IMG/VR virus record: IMGVR_UViG_3300036760_000522
Location: 237,551 to 301,550 of that record
Direction: 5' to 3' (one strand)
DNA from: a virus
DNA: 64,000 nucleotides
Shown: in pieces, positions 1 to 8,469 of the stretch
Numbering within the stretch: position 1 is the stretch's first letter
Layout: every line of letters begins with the position of its first letter
Notes under the pieces: model-generated
The model's database searches: none
What the model saw: only the letters and a program-made list of their open reading frames with translations
What the model was told of the DNA's origin: nothing
Position numbers and translations under genes: made by a program

Positions 1-1143
1 ACTTTTTTTCTCCTCAGTGCCGGTGGTAGCAGCAGCCTTGGACGGTATCAGCAATGCACGAAGCTCCACCAAATGGCTCTTGGACTTGTCAAATAGAGAC
101 AAAAAACTACGAATGTTGATGTTAGAAGCAAACGTGGGTTTCTCTGCCTGCCGGACAGGATCTGTCTCGACGGGCATGCTCGTCACAACATCCGAATCCA
201 AACTGCAACGAAACAGCAGCTTTGAATCTTCGTACGTGACTCGCACCTTGTCTTGTGGACGGTCCCCGAACTCTGCAATCATCTGCCGCAGCACTCGAAC
301 AATCTGGTCCCGAGGCACACGCAGAATGAACTTGGCGTATTCGTCCGGCGGATAGCCGTAGCGACTATGCTCTTGAACGTGCCTCGTCCAACCAAACACT
401 GACTTGATCTCGGACGAGCCGGGGACCTGGTCTTTCGCGAAACACATCCGCTCTTCAACCTGAACACGGACTGTCGGAGAACACTTGGACAAGTAACTGA
501 TCAACATAGGGACATGGTGCGCATGGATGCCAAACCCTTTGTCCTTCAGTGACGGACTGTGAAAATGACAAACACGTTGTCCGTCCGCTGCAAAAAAAGT
601 GCCGTTACCAGATGCGTACTCTGCACGAGCACTGTCGAACAACTGTGCAACACGCAACGGATTCGACTCATCGGTGCCGTCAGGTGCCAAGTAGTCCGCC
701 ACCTGTGACAAGGCTTCCCGCAAGAGTACTGTCGAGAACACGTAATCCGTATCCTGTGCGCTTCTCTTGATACTCGTAAATGCAGATTTATAGAAATCTG
801 GATCATGTGACGATCTATCAGCGGTGACGCCCTCCTCGGTACGATACTTCACCCAATGGCGGTCTCCGTCCTTGCCAGGCTCAATCTCAATCCAACCGTT
901 CAAATGCTTCAAAGCTTCGACACGATCAGCCGGCCACGAAAACATCATGGCGCCTTCACCATCAACCATTTCGCACGGTATGGACACTCGAGAGTAGTGA
1001 AAGCGGTCCTGAGAATGCACCAACATCTGGTCATCCTGTGTAGTAAACAGGTAGGCTTTCTCGTGGTCCACACTCAAAGGCTTGACTACCGAGACACGGT
1101 TCAAAGCCTCATTCAGATCCTTCAGCTGTACCCTGACCTTCAT
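1..1143 (-). CDS. dnaN: Sliding clamp (DNA polymerase III beta-type), 3' end off window
   Basis: An uninterrupted minus-strand frame starts at ATG 1143 and stays open for 381 codons to the window edge. The start MKVRVQLKDLNEALNRVS resembles the first helix of DnaN. The rest has clamp-like alternation, with segments such as FILRVPRDQIVRVLRQM, RVTYEDSKLLFRCSLDSD and INIRSFLSLFDKSKSHLVEL, the last resembling the C-terminal clamp domain. Its length matches the 360-390 residues of bacterial clamps, so it should end just outside the window. The start overlaps the stop of the upstream gene as ATGA. Clamp-loader delta and delta-prime genes in the same module support the role of polymerase processivity factor. 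The family call rests on pattern and context, not a search. Confidence 0.6.
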   Translation of the reverse strand, partial: MKVRVQLKDLNEALNRVSVVKPLSVDHEKAYLFTTQDDQMLVHSQDRFHYSRVSIPCEMVDGEGAMMFSWPADRVEALKHLNGWIEIEPGKDGDRHWVKYRTEEGVTADRSSHDPDFYKSAFTSIKRSAQDTDYVFSTVLLREALSQVADYLAPDGTDESNPLRVAQLFDSARAEYASGNGTFFAADGQRVCHFHSPSLKDKGFGIHAHHVPMLISYLSKCSPTVRVQVEERMCFAKDQVPGSSEIKSVFGWTRHVQEHSRYGYPPDEYAKFILRVPRDQIVRVLRQMIAEFGDRPQDKVRVTYEDSKLLFRCSLDSDVVTSMPVETDPVRQAEKPTFASNINIRSFLSLFDKSKSHLVELRALLIPSKAAATTGTEEKKS

Positions 1144-1418
1144 TTCATTTCTCCTTCAAACGCAGCTAGCGCCTTCTCTACTTCTTGTAGTTTGCCTTCA
1201 AAGTCTTTCAATCGCTCCTCGAGATCCGCTTGTAGCTTCTCCCGTGTCTCCTTCAGGGTCTTCGGGTTGTACCCCGCCTTCTCGATTTCCTGAGTCAGAG
1301 CAATCAGCTCCTGTTTCTTGGCGGCTAAGAGTCCACCCAAGGTGCTCCGCTTCTCCGAAGCAGCAGCATAACGTTTACTCAGCTCATCGACCTTGGCTTG
1401 AATCAGTTCTGGCGTCAT
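1140..1418 (-). CDS. Small coiled-coil protein
   Basis: This is a 92-residue, highly charged, almost wholly helical protein starting MTPELIQAKVDELSKRY. Heptad-like patterns run through most of its length, as expected for a coiled coil. I do not recognise a family. It starts inside the end of the upstream nuclease gene (35-nt overlap) and its stop overlaps the start of the clamp gene, so it is translated within the replication operon. It may be a structural or adaptor subunit for the nuclease or clamp. A longer start at 1448 is possible but would bury 65 nt in the nuclease gene. Confidence 0.6.
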   Translation of the reverse strand: MTPELIQAKVDELSKRYAAASEKRSTLGGLLAAKKQELIALTQEIEKAGYNPKTLKETREKLQADLEERLKDFEGKLQEVEKALAAFEGEMK

Positions 1419-2286
1419 ATTTTTTCTTACACCCAAACGAGTAGTCACAAAACTGGCACTGCTGACGCGTCGGCTTAGGCACGAAGACCTGATCAGGGTC
1501 CTCTCCGTCGGCTAGATGGCGTAACAGTCCACGAATCTCTACAACAACACCAAGAGTGGCCTCGTAGAGGTCGTCTAGATCATTTTTTACAGGCTCGTAC
1601 CAATCAACGCTTTCTGGTGGCCAATATCTCCAGAAAACAAAACCCACACGATCTGGCACGTAACCATAGCGACGCTCACAGAGCATTGCGTACCAAGCTA
1701 GCTGTTTGGGGTCTTCGTACTTCTCACGCCAGCGAGACCCCTTACCATCCAAGATCACACGATCGTTGTTGGGCCGGGTCCTGTGCATCATGAAGTCAGA
1801 CCGTCCTGCAAGAGTTGCGGCCGGGAGACGCAAATCCAACTTGTGCTCAACGCGAACTTTTTTGCCGAGTAACCTGTAGTGTCGAATTATCTGGAGACCA
1901 CGAGCGACTGTGGCCCGCACATCCGACATAAGTTCATTCAGGTCAACGTAGAGCGCTTTGGGATGCTCAGCGTCCCGCCAACCTAAGTACGCCTTAGGAC
2001 TCCCGTCCTTGTCCTGTGTGCGATAACGTATCGTGCGCGTCACGGTCTCGTCGACACGTGCCAATAGCCAAGCTGTGGCGTCAGCGTCCCGCCAACCCTC
2101 ATCGACATAAAATCTGCCGAACAGGTTCCCCACGGCGTCCCCATAAAGGGTCGCAAGTGTATCTGGCAACCCGGGCAAAATCGTACCGTTCACGTAACGA
2201 TGCCAATAAGCGTAGGGACAGTTCCCGTACAGCCTTCGACCGGAATACGAGATGTACCCGTCCCAAAGACCGTCAACTCTGATCAT
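1384..2286 (-). CDS. Iron-sulfur PD-(D/E)XK exonuclease (Cas4/AddB/RecB-like)
   Basis: The protein has 300 residues. The nuclease core is visible as E148, D164 (GRSDFMM) and D180-G-K182 (VILDGKG), followed by a QLAWYAML helix typical of RecB-family motif III. One cysteine lies near the N-terminus (C23, GNCPYAYW) and three at the C-terminus (C277, C280, C286: CxxCx5C). This one-plus-three layout is the iron-sulfur staple of Cas4, AddB and Dna2 nucleases. It probably trims DNA ends during phage recombination or replication, working with the adjacent SbcD and SbcC-like proteins. Its start overlaps the sbcD stop by ATGA, indicating coupled translation. No CRISPR array or other cas gene is present, so a CRISPR role is unlikely. 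Confidence 0.8.
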   Translation of the reverse strand: MIRVDGLWDGYISYSGRRLYGNCPYAYWHRYVNGTILPGLPDTLATLYGDAVGNLFGRFYVDEGWRDADATAWLLARVDETVTRTIRYRTQDKDGSPKAYLGWRDAEHPKALYVDLNELMSDVRATVARGLQIIRHYRLLGKKVRVEHKLDLRLPAATLAGRSDFMMHRTRPNNDRVILDGKGSRWREKYEDPKQLAWYAMLCERRYGYVPDRVGFVFWRYWPPESVDWYEPVKNDLDDLYEATLGVVVEIRGLLRHLADGEDPDQVFVPKPTRQQCQFCDYSFGCKKKYDARTDSSQGR

Positions 2287-3254
2287 GAAGCAATGCGAGC
2301 CCGTTCCAGATAGGCCAACGCACGTACCCGTACCTCTGGTGCAAAATCTAGCTTCTCGACACTCGTCACGAAGTCATCATCCGCGGATGTTTCAAGCTCC
2401 GTCTCAAGCTGTTTCACAAACTGATTGATCACAACAACCTGTTGGTCTTCTCTGGTCTTCCGATCGAAGTCAAAGACTTCTTCAGGCGGAGCCACAGTAA
2501 GAGGAATGTCCTCCACCTCAATGCCGTCCTGTGTGATCGTCAGGACAGCTACCTTCGGCACGCGATTGATGTTCTCGTGCGTCAATGCTCCTCGAGACAC
2601 AGCGCCTTGATTGACGAAGATTCGACCATTCAAACTTACAATGCCTTGATCCCGATGCCAATGACCGAAACAAAATACATCCGGACCGCCTTCGTAGATG
2701 AGAGTCTGATACCGGAAGACTGGCTCGCCAAAGAACTCCTCGACGTGTGCCGGCGGATTCTCGCCGGCCAACGCGTGGACCACCGCAATCAAATGTGTGT
2801 CCCCCGGTTGCTTTCGTATTGCCTGGATCTCTTCCACCGTCCGATGAGCACTATACGGAACGCCCACTACACGCACTCTCAAACCACCGTCCTCGAAGAC
2901 GACGTCACGGAGATGGCGAAAACAGGTCTGATACAAGACACCCAACGGTTGCTGAGATATCGTATCCAAATTATCCCCGACGACATCGTGGTTACCCTCA
3001 ACGCACCAGACAGGGCACGGGTAGTTCGCGTGTAGCTCCAACACCTTCACAACAAGTGCGTGAGATGTCCTGGACGCGGTCTTAACGTGAATAAAGTCTC
3101 CGCCATCCAAAACAGCCACAGCGCGACGTGCCTTAGCAATCTCTCCGATTTGTGTGAGGCTAGACAGAATCTCGGCCAGATAGTCCCCCTTCCAACTAGG
3201 AGGTGAGCGGTCAGCGGCGTGTACGTCAGTACGGTAAACAAAAACCAGACTCAT
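2283..3254 (-). CDS. sbcD: SbcD/Mre11-type metallophosphoesterase nuclease subunit
   Basis: This 323-residue protein carries the Mre11/SbcD metal-binding signatures in order: D10-x-H12 (TDVHAAD), LDGGD (D53), GNHD (87-90), H160 and GHWH (197-200). The family cuts DNA ends and hairpins as a Mn-dependent exo/endonuclease in complex with a Rad50/SbcC ATPase. The SbcC-like gene lies immediately upstream with an ATGA overlap, and the Fe-S nuclease follows in the same way, so the three probably act as one end-processing unit. Length is normal for phage SbcD (T4 gp47 class). Confidence 0.9.
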   Translation of the reverse strand: MSLVFVYRTDVHAADRSPPSWKGDYLAEILSSLTQIGEIAKARRAVAVLDGGDFIHVKTASRTSHALVVKVLELHANYPCPVWCVEGNHDVVGDNLDTISQQPLGVLYQTCFRHLRDVVFEDGGLRVRVVGVPYSAHRTVEEIQAIRKQPGDTHLIAVVHALAGENPPAHVEEFFGEPVFRYQTLIYEGGPDVFCFGHWHRDQGIVSLNGRIFVNQGAVSRGALTHENINRVPKVAVLTITQDGIEVEDIPLTVAPPEEVFDFDRKTREDQQVVVINQFVKQLETELETSADDDFVTSVEKLDFAPEVRVRALAYLERARIAS

Positions 3255-4606
3255 GCGACCTCGCTATGGACGTGCACGACCGTAATGATTTGTCCGCACG
3301 TCGGACAAACTCCGAGTTCCTTCATCTCCTGATCAAGCCGACGAAACTCCGACTCGTGGTTAGACAGGTCTTGTGACAGTTTATGGATCGTTCCAGTAAA
3401 CTCGGTAAACTTGATCAACATGCGACCAATAGCTTGCAATTGTCTGGCTTCAGCTACCAAAGCCGACGGTTCCGGAGGAATGGCCAGATTCGATGTGGAC
3501 AACAATCGGCGATAAGTCTGTGCACGCAGACTCAACGTTTCCAAGAACCTGCCAACTTGGGTCAATTCTCGCGCCTGCTGTTGAACACCGTCGTAAACCG
3601 GCAAATCACACGTAGCTGGACCCTCGGCCGCAGCAACTGTCGACGTCAGAGTCCTATGAAGAGCTTCGAAAACCACCACGAGACGCAAACACCTTGAAGC
3701 TTCTCGTATAGTGTCTGGAACCTCGATGCGAGGAGACAGTGCGCGTTCAACGTTGCCAACGAAACTGTTCAAGCGCTCTGAGCTAACCGAGTAACCGTGG
3801 ACCTGTCGAACCGCCTGATCAAGATCTCGAACCTGATAGTAATGAGGGACCTTGGGTCTCAAAGCTTTCGTGATCGCTTCGTACCAACGCTTCAAAATCA
3901 AGGCGCGGTCCAGAAACGAAACTACGACCCCGACACGTTCACGTGCAGTATTTACTGCCTGCTGCTGTTCTCGCACAGCTTCAACAGGTACTTGATCGAG
4001 GCCTACATAGCGTGTGAGTCTTCCGTTGTAGTCCGCAAGATCCTCGCATCGGACACGTCGTTCTGAAACTGCCGACTTGCGATCCTTAGAAACCAAAGAT
4101 GACGCCGAGTTGATTCCGTCCAAACGAGCCACGTCACTCAAGACATCCGCGACCACAGGTCCAGACTGGTCCAGTAAGAAGACAGGCTCGAACTGTTTGG
4201 CAATCTGGATCAGCTCCTTGCTGGTCCCGATACGAACGGTGCGAAAGTCTGGCAACAGAAAGTCAGGTGTTCCGCGCTCCAAGCCCTCATACACATCCGT
4301 CCGACCGTTCCGCGTCACCGTATAGCGGTTCTCTGAATCTCCCTTGGCCCAAACCACTTCGATCTGAGAGGTCTTGACTCGAACCGACGCAAAGCAGCGG
4401 CACTTCTTGGCTCCACGTAGGCGACGTTCACACGTCAGGCCATGTCTGACGAAGGAGGTCCCCACCGCGCCTGTCAACGCGTATCGTAAGGCCCGAGCAA
4501 TCGCACTCTTGCCGGTGTTGCTGCGACCAACGATCGAAACGAATCCTTGTACCACCAAACGGACATGTGTGATGGACTGGAAGTTGTTGACCTCGACTTC
4601 GATCAA
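3251..4606 (-). CDS. Half-length SbcC/Rad50-like ATPase ending at the zinc hook
   Basis: The 451-residue protein begins with an ABC/Rad50 N-lobe (VEVNNFQSI, then Walker A GRSNTGKSA at 27-35). A long helical coiled-coil region follows, and the protein ends 14 residues after a zinc-hook CPTC (434-437). The second half of a normal SbcC (return coiled coil, signature motif, Walker B) is absent, and the sbcD gene begins at once. The stretch FEPVFLLDQSG is kept, so it does not look like random decay. Either this is a one-lobed family that dimerises through the hook, or the C-lobe lies elsewhere. It overlaps recA by 4 nt and sbcD by 4 nt. Confidence 0.75.
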   Translation of the reverse strand: MIEVEVNNFQSITHVRLVVQGFVSIVGRSNTGKSAIARALRYALTGAVGTSFVRHGLTCERRLRGAKKCRCFASVRVKTSQIEVVWAKGDSENRYTVTRNGRTDVYEGLERGTPDFLLPDFRTVRIGTSKELIQIAKQFEPVFLLDQSGPVVADVLSDVARLDGINSASSLVSKDRKSAVSERRVRCEDLADYNGRLTRYVGLDQVPVEAVREQQQAVNTARERVGVVVSFLDRALILKRWYEAITKALRPKVPHYYQVRDLDQAVRQVHGYSVSSERLNSFVGNVERALSPRIEVPDTIREASRCLRLVVVFEALHRTLTSTVAAAEGPATCDLPVYDGVQQQARELTQVGRFLETLSLRAQTYRRLLSTSNLAIPPEPSALVAEARQLQAIGRMLIKFTEFTGTIHKLSQDLSNHESEFRRLDQEMKELGVCPTCGQIITVVHVHSEVA

Positions 4607-6063
4607 GTTTCCTCTAGAGGCGCTAACAGATCATCCTCGTCAACTGCGTCCGCAACCTCTTCAACTTCCACCTCCACATCTGACCCATCGTCCCCATCTG
4701 CATCCATGCCAAGGCTCGACAAGAGGGCGTCATCCTCGCTCACAACAGTGTCTTCCGGTTCAGGCACTAACATGTTGTCACTGTCGTCACGAATCGCTGT
4801 AAGAACCAGAGTTTTCAGTTTCTCGAAAGATGCAGAATTCTGAATCAGGTATTCTCGCAACTGCTCGCGTCCCCTGAAAGTATGGTCGGCGTACACGTAA
4901 GAAGATCCCGCCTTCTTGACAAGGCGATTGACCACCGCGGCTTCAATCAAACTGTAGTGGTCGTCGTAACCATGGTTGAATCGAATGAAGACTCCTGCGA
5001 CGCGCCCCTCCATAGCGTCTAGCTTCGACTTAACCACACGCACCCGTGTGTGGTTTCCGTACGGATAGTACACGTCCTTGCCAGTCACCTTGTCTCGGCG
5101 TTTGATACGCTCTGATTTCGTGCGGTTAAAACTCAAGCGCAAATAGGCGTAGAACTTCAACGCTTTCCCGCCAGCTGTGTTGGTATCCATCTGCGGGGCC
5201 CCGTAGCTACCGCCCCCAATCAACGATCTGGTTTGGTTTACCAGGATGAGTGCCATGCCCGTTGGAGACAACTTAGTGCTGCCCAACAACGCCGCAAGTT
5301 TTGGTAACGTATCTGAAAGTCCTCTCGCGCGAGCACCGATGGTAGCGTGTTCGTCGAGTCCCTTCTCGAGTTCGGACCTCGGAACCATGGCTGCAACAGA
5401 GTCAATCACGGCCAAATCACAACCCTGACGCATGGCCATTGCCAACAACTTCCAGCTCTCTTCCATCGAAGTCGGTTCGTAGTGCAGGAGTCGCTCCTCG
5501 AGATTGACGCCTATTTTTCGAGCATACCTGGGATTGAGAGCATGCTCGTGATCCAGATACAGGCACCAACCCCCCTGTCGTTGACACGCAGCAATAGCTT
5601 CGAGGGCAGCGGTTGTCTTACCGCTCGCCTCAGGCCCAAAGATCTCAGTGATCTTGCGTCGCGGATACCCGAGACAAATGGGCTTTCCGTTTTCCGCTAG
5701 CGTGCCGCCAATCAAGTGATCCAGAAGAAATGAACCAGAAGAAACAGAAGCGTAATTGTCACTGTGTTTGACTACTGCCTTAACCCCTGTTCGACGTTGT
5801 ATTTCAGTGCGTGCAGCAGCAACCTGCTTCGCGGATTCCGCAGCACGCTTACGTTGATCCGTCAATACCACCTGATCGGACAACGGTGAACGTGTGTTTT
5901 TGGGCTTAGCAGGCACAGGTTTCTTGTCGACTACCTCCTGCACTGCGGCTTTCACAGGTTTCTTCGCAGCATTTACTGATTCCAATTTCACTTCCTTATG
6001 GGGAACGGTCTCAACAGGGACCGACGAACTCCTCACAGAGCTGAACAACTTCCTAGCAGCCAT
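4603..6063 (-). CDS. recA: RecA recombinase with long N-terminal extension
   Basis: The protein has 486 residues. The first 95 or so are a lysine/proline-rich extension absent from bacterial RecA. The core follows, with Walker A GPEASGKT (143-150), catalytic glutamate in DHEHA (E173), Walker B LAVIDS (217-222), and the loop-2 region around SYGAPQMDTNTAGGKALKF. The C-terminus is strongly acidic (EDDLLAPLEE), as in many RecA proteins. It catalyses ATP-dependent strand exchange and here would drive recombination-dependent phage replication with RuvC-like, SbcCD-like and RecD2-like partners. Its start lies 31 nt inside the end of the upstream ruvC-like gene. Confidence 0.95.
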   Translation of the reverse strand: MAARKLFSSVRSSSVPVETVPHKEVKLESVNAAKKPVKAAVQEVVDKKPVPAKPKNTRSPLSDQVVLTDQRKRAAESAKQVAAARTEIQRRTGVKAVVKHSDNYASVSSGSFLLDHLIGGTLAENGKPICLGYPRRKITEIFGPEASGKTTAALEAIAACQRQGGWCLYLDHEHALNPRYARKIGVNLEERLLHYEPTSMEESWKLLAMAMRQGCDLAVIDSVAAMVPRSELEKGLDEHATIGARARGLSDTLPKLAALLGSTKLSPTGMALILVNQTRSLIGGGSYGAPQMDTNTAGGKALKFYAYLRLSFNRTKSERIKRRDKVTGKDVYYPYGNHTRVRVVKSKLDAMEGRVAGVFIRFNHGYDDHYSLIEAAVVNRLVKKAGSSYVYADHTFRGREQLREYLIQNSASFEKLKTLVLTAIRDDSDNMLVPEPEDTVVSEDDALLSSLGMDADGDDGSDVEVEVEEVADAVDEDDLLAPLEET

Positions 6064-6722
6064 TGCTTGAGACCCTCTTCATTTGGATCGACTGGAACCT
6101 TGGAGAACCTGAAAAAGCGCTGTCCCTCCTTAGACACCAAACCTCGATGATGGGGCCGCAGATCCTGCTCTTGAGGGCCCATACGAAAAAACGAACTCTT
6201 CTCAGACGGCGTCAGGTCCGCCACCTCCAAAGAGCCGTCGAGAACAGACCAAAACCAAGCCGCGGAACGCGCTATCAAATAGGCATCAGCTTCATCATGA
6301 GTCCAGCGTCGTACACCTGTATCGGCCTTCGCGGCTTCTTTCATGTCCTGTTTATCCATCTTGCCGCGTCGCACGGAAGGATCCAACTTGGCTAGCATCT
6401 TGACTGTCGAAGGATCGAAAAAAACAACATCTCGGCGGCACAAATAAACAGCTTCGTTGACGTACACGAACAATGCGTAGAGGCCCGGACTCCAGGACTC
6501 ACCAAAAGGCGGGGACTCGACACCGACAGCTTCGATCTCCGGGTGATCGCAAATCAACTTGACCAACAAAGATCGAAGCTGAAGGTACCGAACAAGGAAC
6601 ACTTCTCGTGCCGAAGTACGAAAGACTCCCTTGGCACGTACACGATCTGCACCCAACATCCTCGAATCGTGTACGCACCAACCGAAGCCGGTCAACGACG
6701 GATCAACACCTAGTGTGATCAA
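6033..6722 (-). CDS. RuvC-like Holliday-junction resolvase (RNase H fold)
   Basis: The 229-residue protein has the RuvC acidic tetrad in order: D7 (TLGVDPSLTGFGW), E69 (VGVESPP), and D143/D146 (HDEADAYLIA). The GVDPSLTGFG start is almost textbook RuvC. The C-terminal 70 residues are an extension beyond the catalytic fold. Lying directly upstream of recA, it probably resolves recombination intermediates before packaging. It could instead be a related RNase H-like nuclease with different junction preference. Confidence 0.85.
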   Translation of the reverse strand: MITLGVDPSLTGFGWCVHDSRMLGADRVRAKGVFRTSAREVFLVRYLQLRSLLVKLICDHPEIEAVGVESPPFGESWSPGLYALFVYVNEAVYLCRRDVVFFDPSTVKMLAKLDPSVRRGKMDKQDMKEAAKADTGVRRWTHDEADAYLIARSAAWFWSVLDGSLEVADLTPSEKSSFFRMGPQEQDLRPHHRGLVSKEGQRFFRFSKVPVDPNEEGLKQWLLGSCSAL

Positions 6723-7603
6723 ACGTTGTCAATCAAATCTGAGAAGTCATCAGACCCCGTGTCAGCAGCTACAGAAGAAGAGGCGTCGAGCCCCAACTTT
6801 TCGCTCAACTCCAGAGTCGTCATTGTACGGAACGGTATCAGTTTCTTCCCGTAGAACGCGTAGGCCTTCTCCAAAATCTCGTAATGCAAGTCCGGCCAAC
6901 GAAGTTTTCCGCTCTCGTCACGAGCTGTCCAAAAGGCCTTACCGGCAGGATCCACGTTGAAGTTCTGGTACCCACTATTTGTGCACACCAACATCAGATC
7001 TTGTGTGGCTAACGACAGGTCATTCTCCTTCAATGACTTTTGCAGCTCATTGAGCCGTTGATACACCGCGGAGCTAGGCCGCCATGGGACAACATACCAA
7101 TCCTTCTGCACGCGTTCCTTCATGAGATTGCCTTGTCGATCCGTCGGATAGACCACCAAGACTGTCGTGAAGTAGACCTTCGAGTCTCCCATCTTCTCCC
7201 AAATTTTGTCGGCTTCCGGGCCCTCTTTGCCCGTACGCATAGCGTACCCGACGCCTTCCTTGTAGTACGCTGTGGTCGGCACGAATCTAACCTGAGAAGT
7301 GTCCAGCACCTCATGGGGCTGCAACTGCCCGACTGGCTTGTTGCGTTCCTCAGCGCGTCGTGTGAGTGCCTTAACAATTCCAGTCTTCAGCTCAGCATCG
7401 GTGATATCCGGCTTTTTCAGCTTCAATGCACGCGTCACCGCTACCTTGAGCGGGCTGAAGTACAGCAAAGCCACGCGGTAGCGGTGATCTTTTTCGCCCT
7501 TGAACCATGAAGACCGTGTTGTGTACTTGGACACCTCGTCATCGGACAAGCCAATATCTGCGTCACCAACATCCGGAACTTCTACCTCAAATTCTTCTGA
7601 CAT
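6719..7603 (-). CDS. Probable single-stranded DNA-binding protein
   Basis: This 294-residue protein ends in an acidic, aromatic tail (DDFSDLIDNV), the hallmark of SSB and T4 gp32 proteins that recruit partners through the C-terminus. The middle has beta-rich segments (KVYFTTVLVVYPTDRQGN, KDWYVVPW) compatible with an OB fold, but I see no diagnostic motif. It lies between recA/ruvC and the helicase gene, the usual place for a phage SSB, and no other SSB candidate is in the window. A strong ribosome site (CTAGGAG) sits 6 nt before the ATG. Confidence 0.45.
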   Translation of the reverse strand: MSEEFEVEVPDVGDADIGLSDDEVSKYTTRSSWFKGEKDHRYRVALLYFSPLKVAVTRALKLKKPDITDAELKTGIVKALTRRAEERNKPVGQLQPHEVLDTSQVRFVPTTAYYKEGVGYAMRTGKEGPEADKIWEKMGDSKVYFTTVLVVYPTDRQGNLMKERVQKDWYVVPWRPSSAVYQRLNELQKSLKENDLSLATQDLMLVCTNSGYQNFNVDPAGKAFWTARDESGKLRWPDLHYEILEKAYAFYGKKLIPFRTMTTLELSEKLGLDASSSVAADTGSDDFSDLIDNV

Positions 7604-7689
7604 TTTTCACTCCTAGAGGGGTTTAGTGGGGAGCGGAGAACTGACAAGGGGTTTGTTTCAAGGACAGTCTCCACCACCCCGATCCTCTA

Positions 7690-8469
7690 CTACACCAAGT
7701 CATCCAAAAACTTTTGCATGGCAATTTCGTCAGGATCAGTAGGCGCGTCCTCCGCCTCTTTAAGTTCAGACGCCGCAAACAAGTCGTCGAACGCCTCTTC
7801 TGCGGTTTGCGGTTTTTCAATTTCAGGTGTCGCTTCTTCCGTTTCAACCTCTCCGTCACCTTCATTTTGTGGCGGAGAGGTTGAAACAGGACCACCTTCC
7901 AGCCAATTCAAGAGACTCTCGTCGTCATCTGGCATAGTCTTCGACGATCTAGTATCCTTTCGCGGCTCCTCCCCCTCGTCACCGTAAAACGCTCCTGTTT
8001 TGAGCGAAGAAACTATCAAGCTGCGTTGCATCCGAATAGACGACACTGTGCTTTCTAGTTCCTGATGCCGATGTCGGATCACCCGATTAACAAGTTTGAG
8101 TTCCTTGATCGCGAGACTGCATATCGAGATCTTGGAACGATCCTCTTTCAAAATGTGGTTGATCATGGCTACCCGATCTCGGAGATTGGGCAGCATGGTT
8201 ACACGCCTATCAGTCGACAGAAGATCGTCGCTTGAGACTTGGTACGCAGCCTCGTACGCAGCCAGGTCCATCTCGAGTTGGTGGAGTTCCCGGTAGACTT
8301 CGGACGAAAAGAGGCTCACACGGTTCAGGAAACCGCGCGTTTTGAAAATCAGGTCCTGTAAATACGGAGGACCGAGGGACGCTGGATCAGAAACCAGATC
8401 GACCGTCAGTGTCGCAAGCTCTTTGTAGATCTGCTCAATTCGCTCGGGGCTCACCGGTGGATACAACAC
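7690..8469 (-). CDS. Helical protein with long acidic tail (recombination or replication accessory?)
   Basis: The protein has 259 residues. About 170 are predicted helical with several charged coiled-coil-like segments (RVIRHRHQELESTVSSIRMQ), followed by a disordered acidic tail rich in E, D, P and S that ends MQKFLDDLV, resembling a peptide for partner binding. I do not recognise the family. It overlaps the helicase gene by 35 nt and precedes the SSB candidate, a context like that of recombination mediators such as UvsY. That role is inference from position and architecture only. Confidence 0.6.
   Translation of the reverse strand: MLYPPVSPERIEQIYKELATLTVDLVSDPASLGPPYLQDLIFKTRGFLNRVSLFSSEVYRELHQLEMDLAAYEAAYQVSSDDLLSTDRRVTMLPNLRDRVAMINHILKEDRSKISICSLAIKELKLVNRVIRHRHQELESTVSSIRMQRSLIVSSLKTGAFYGDEGEEPRKDTRSSKTMPDDDESLLNWLEGGPVSTSPPQNEGDGEVETEEATPEIEKPQTAEEAFDDLFAASELKEAEDAPTDPDEIAMQKFLDDLV

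Noticed and set aside
1384-2286. CRISPR-associated Cas4
   Set aside because: The fold fits, but there is no CRISPR array or other cas gene; phage end-processing is the simpler reading.
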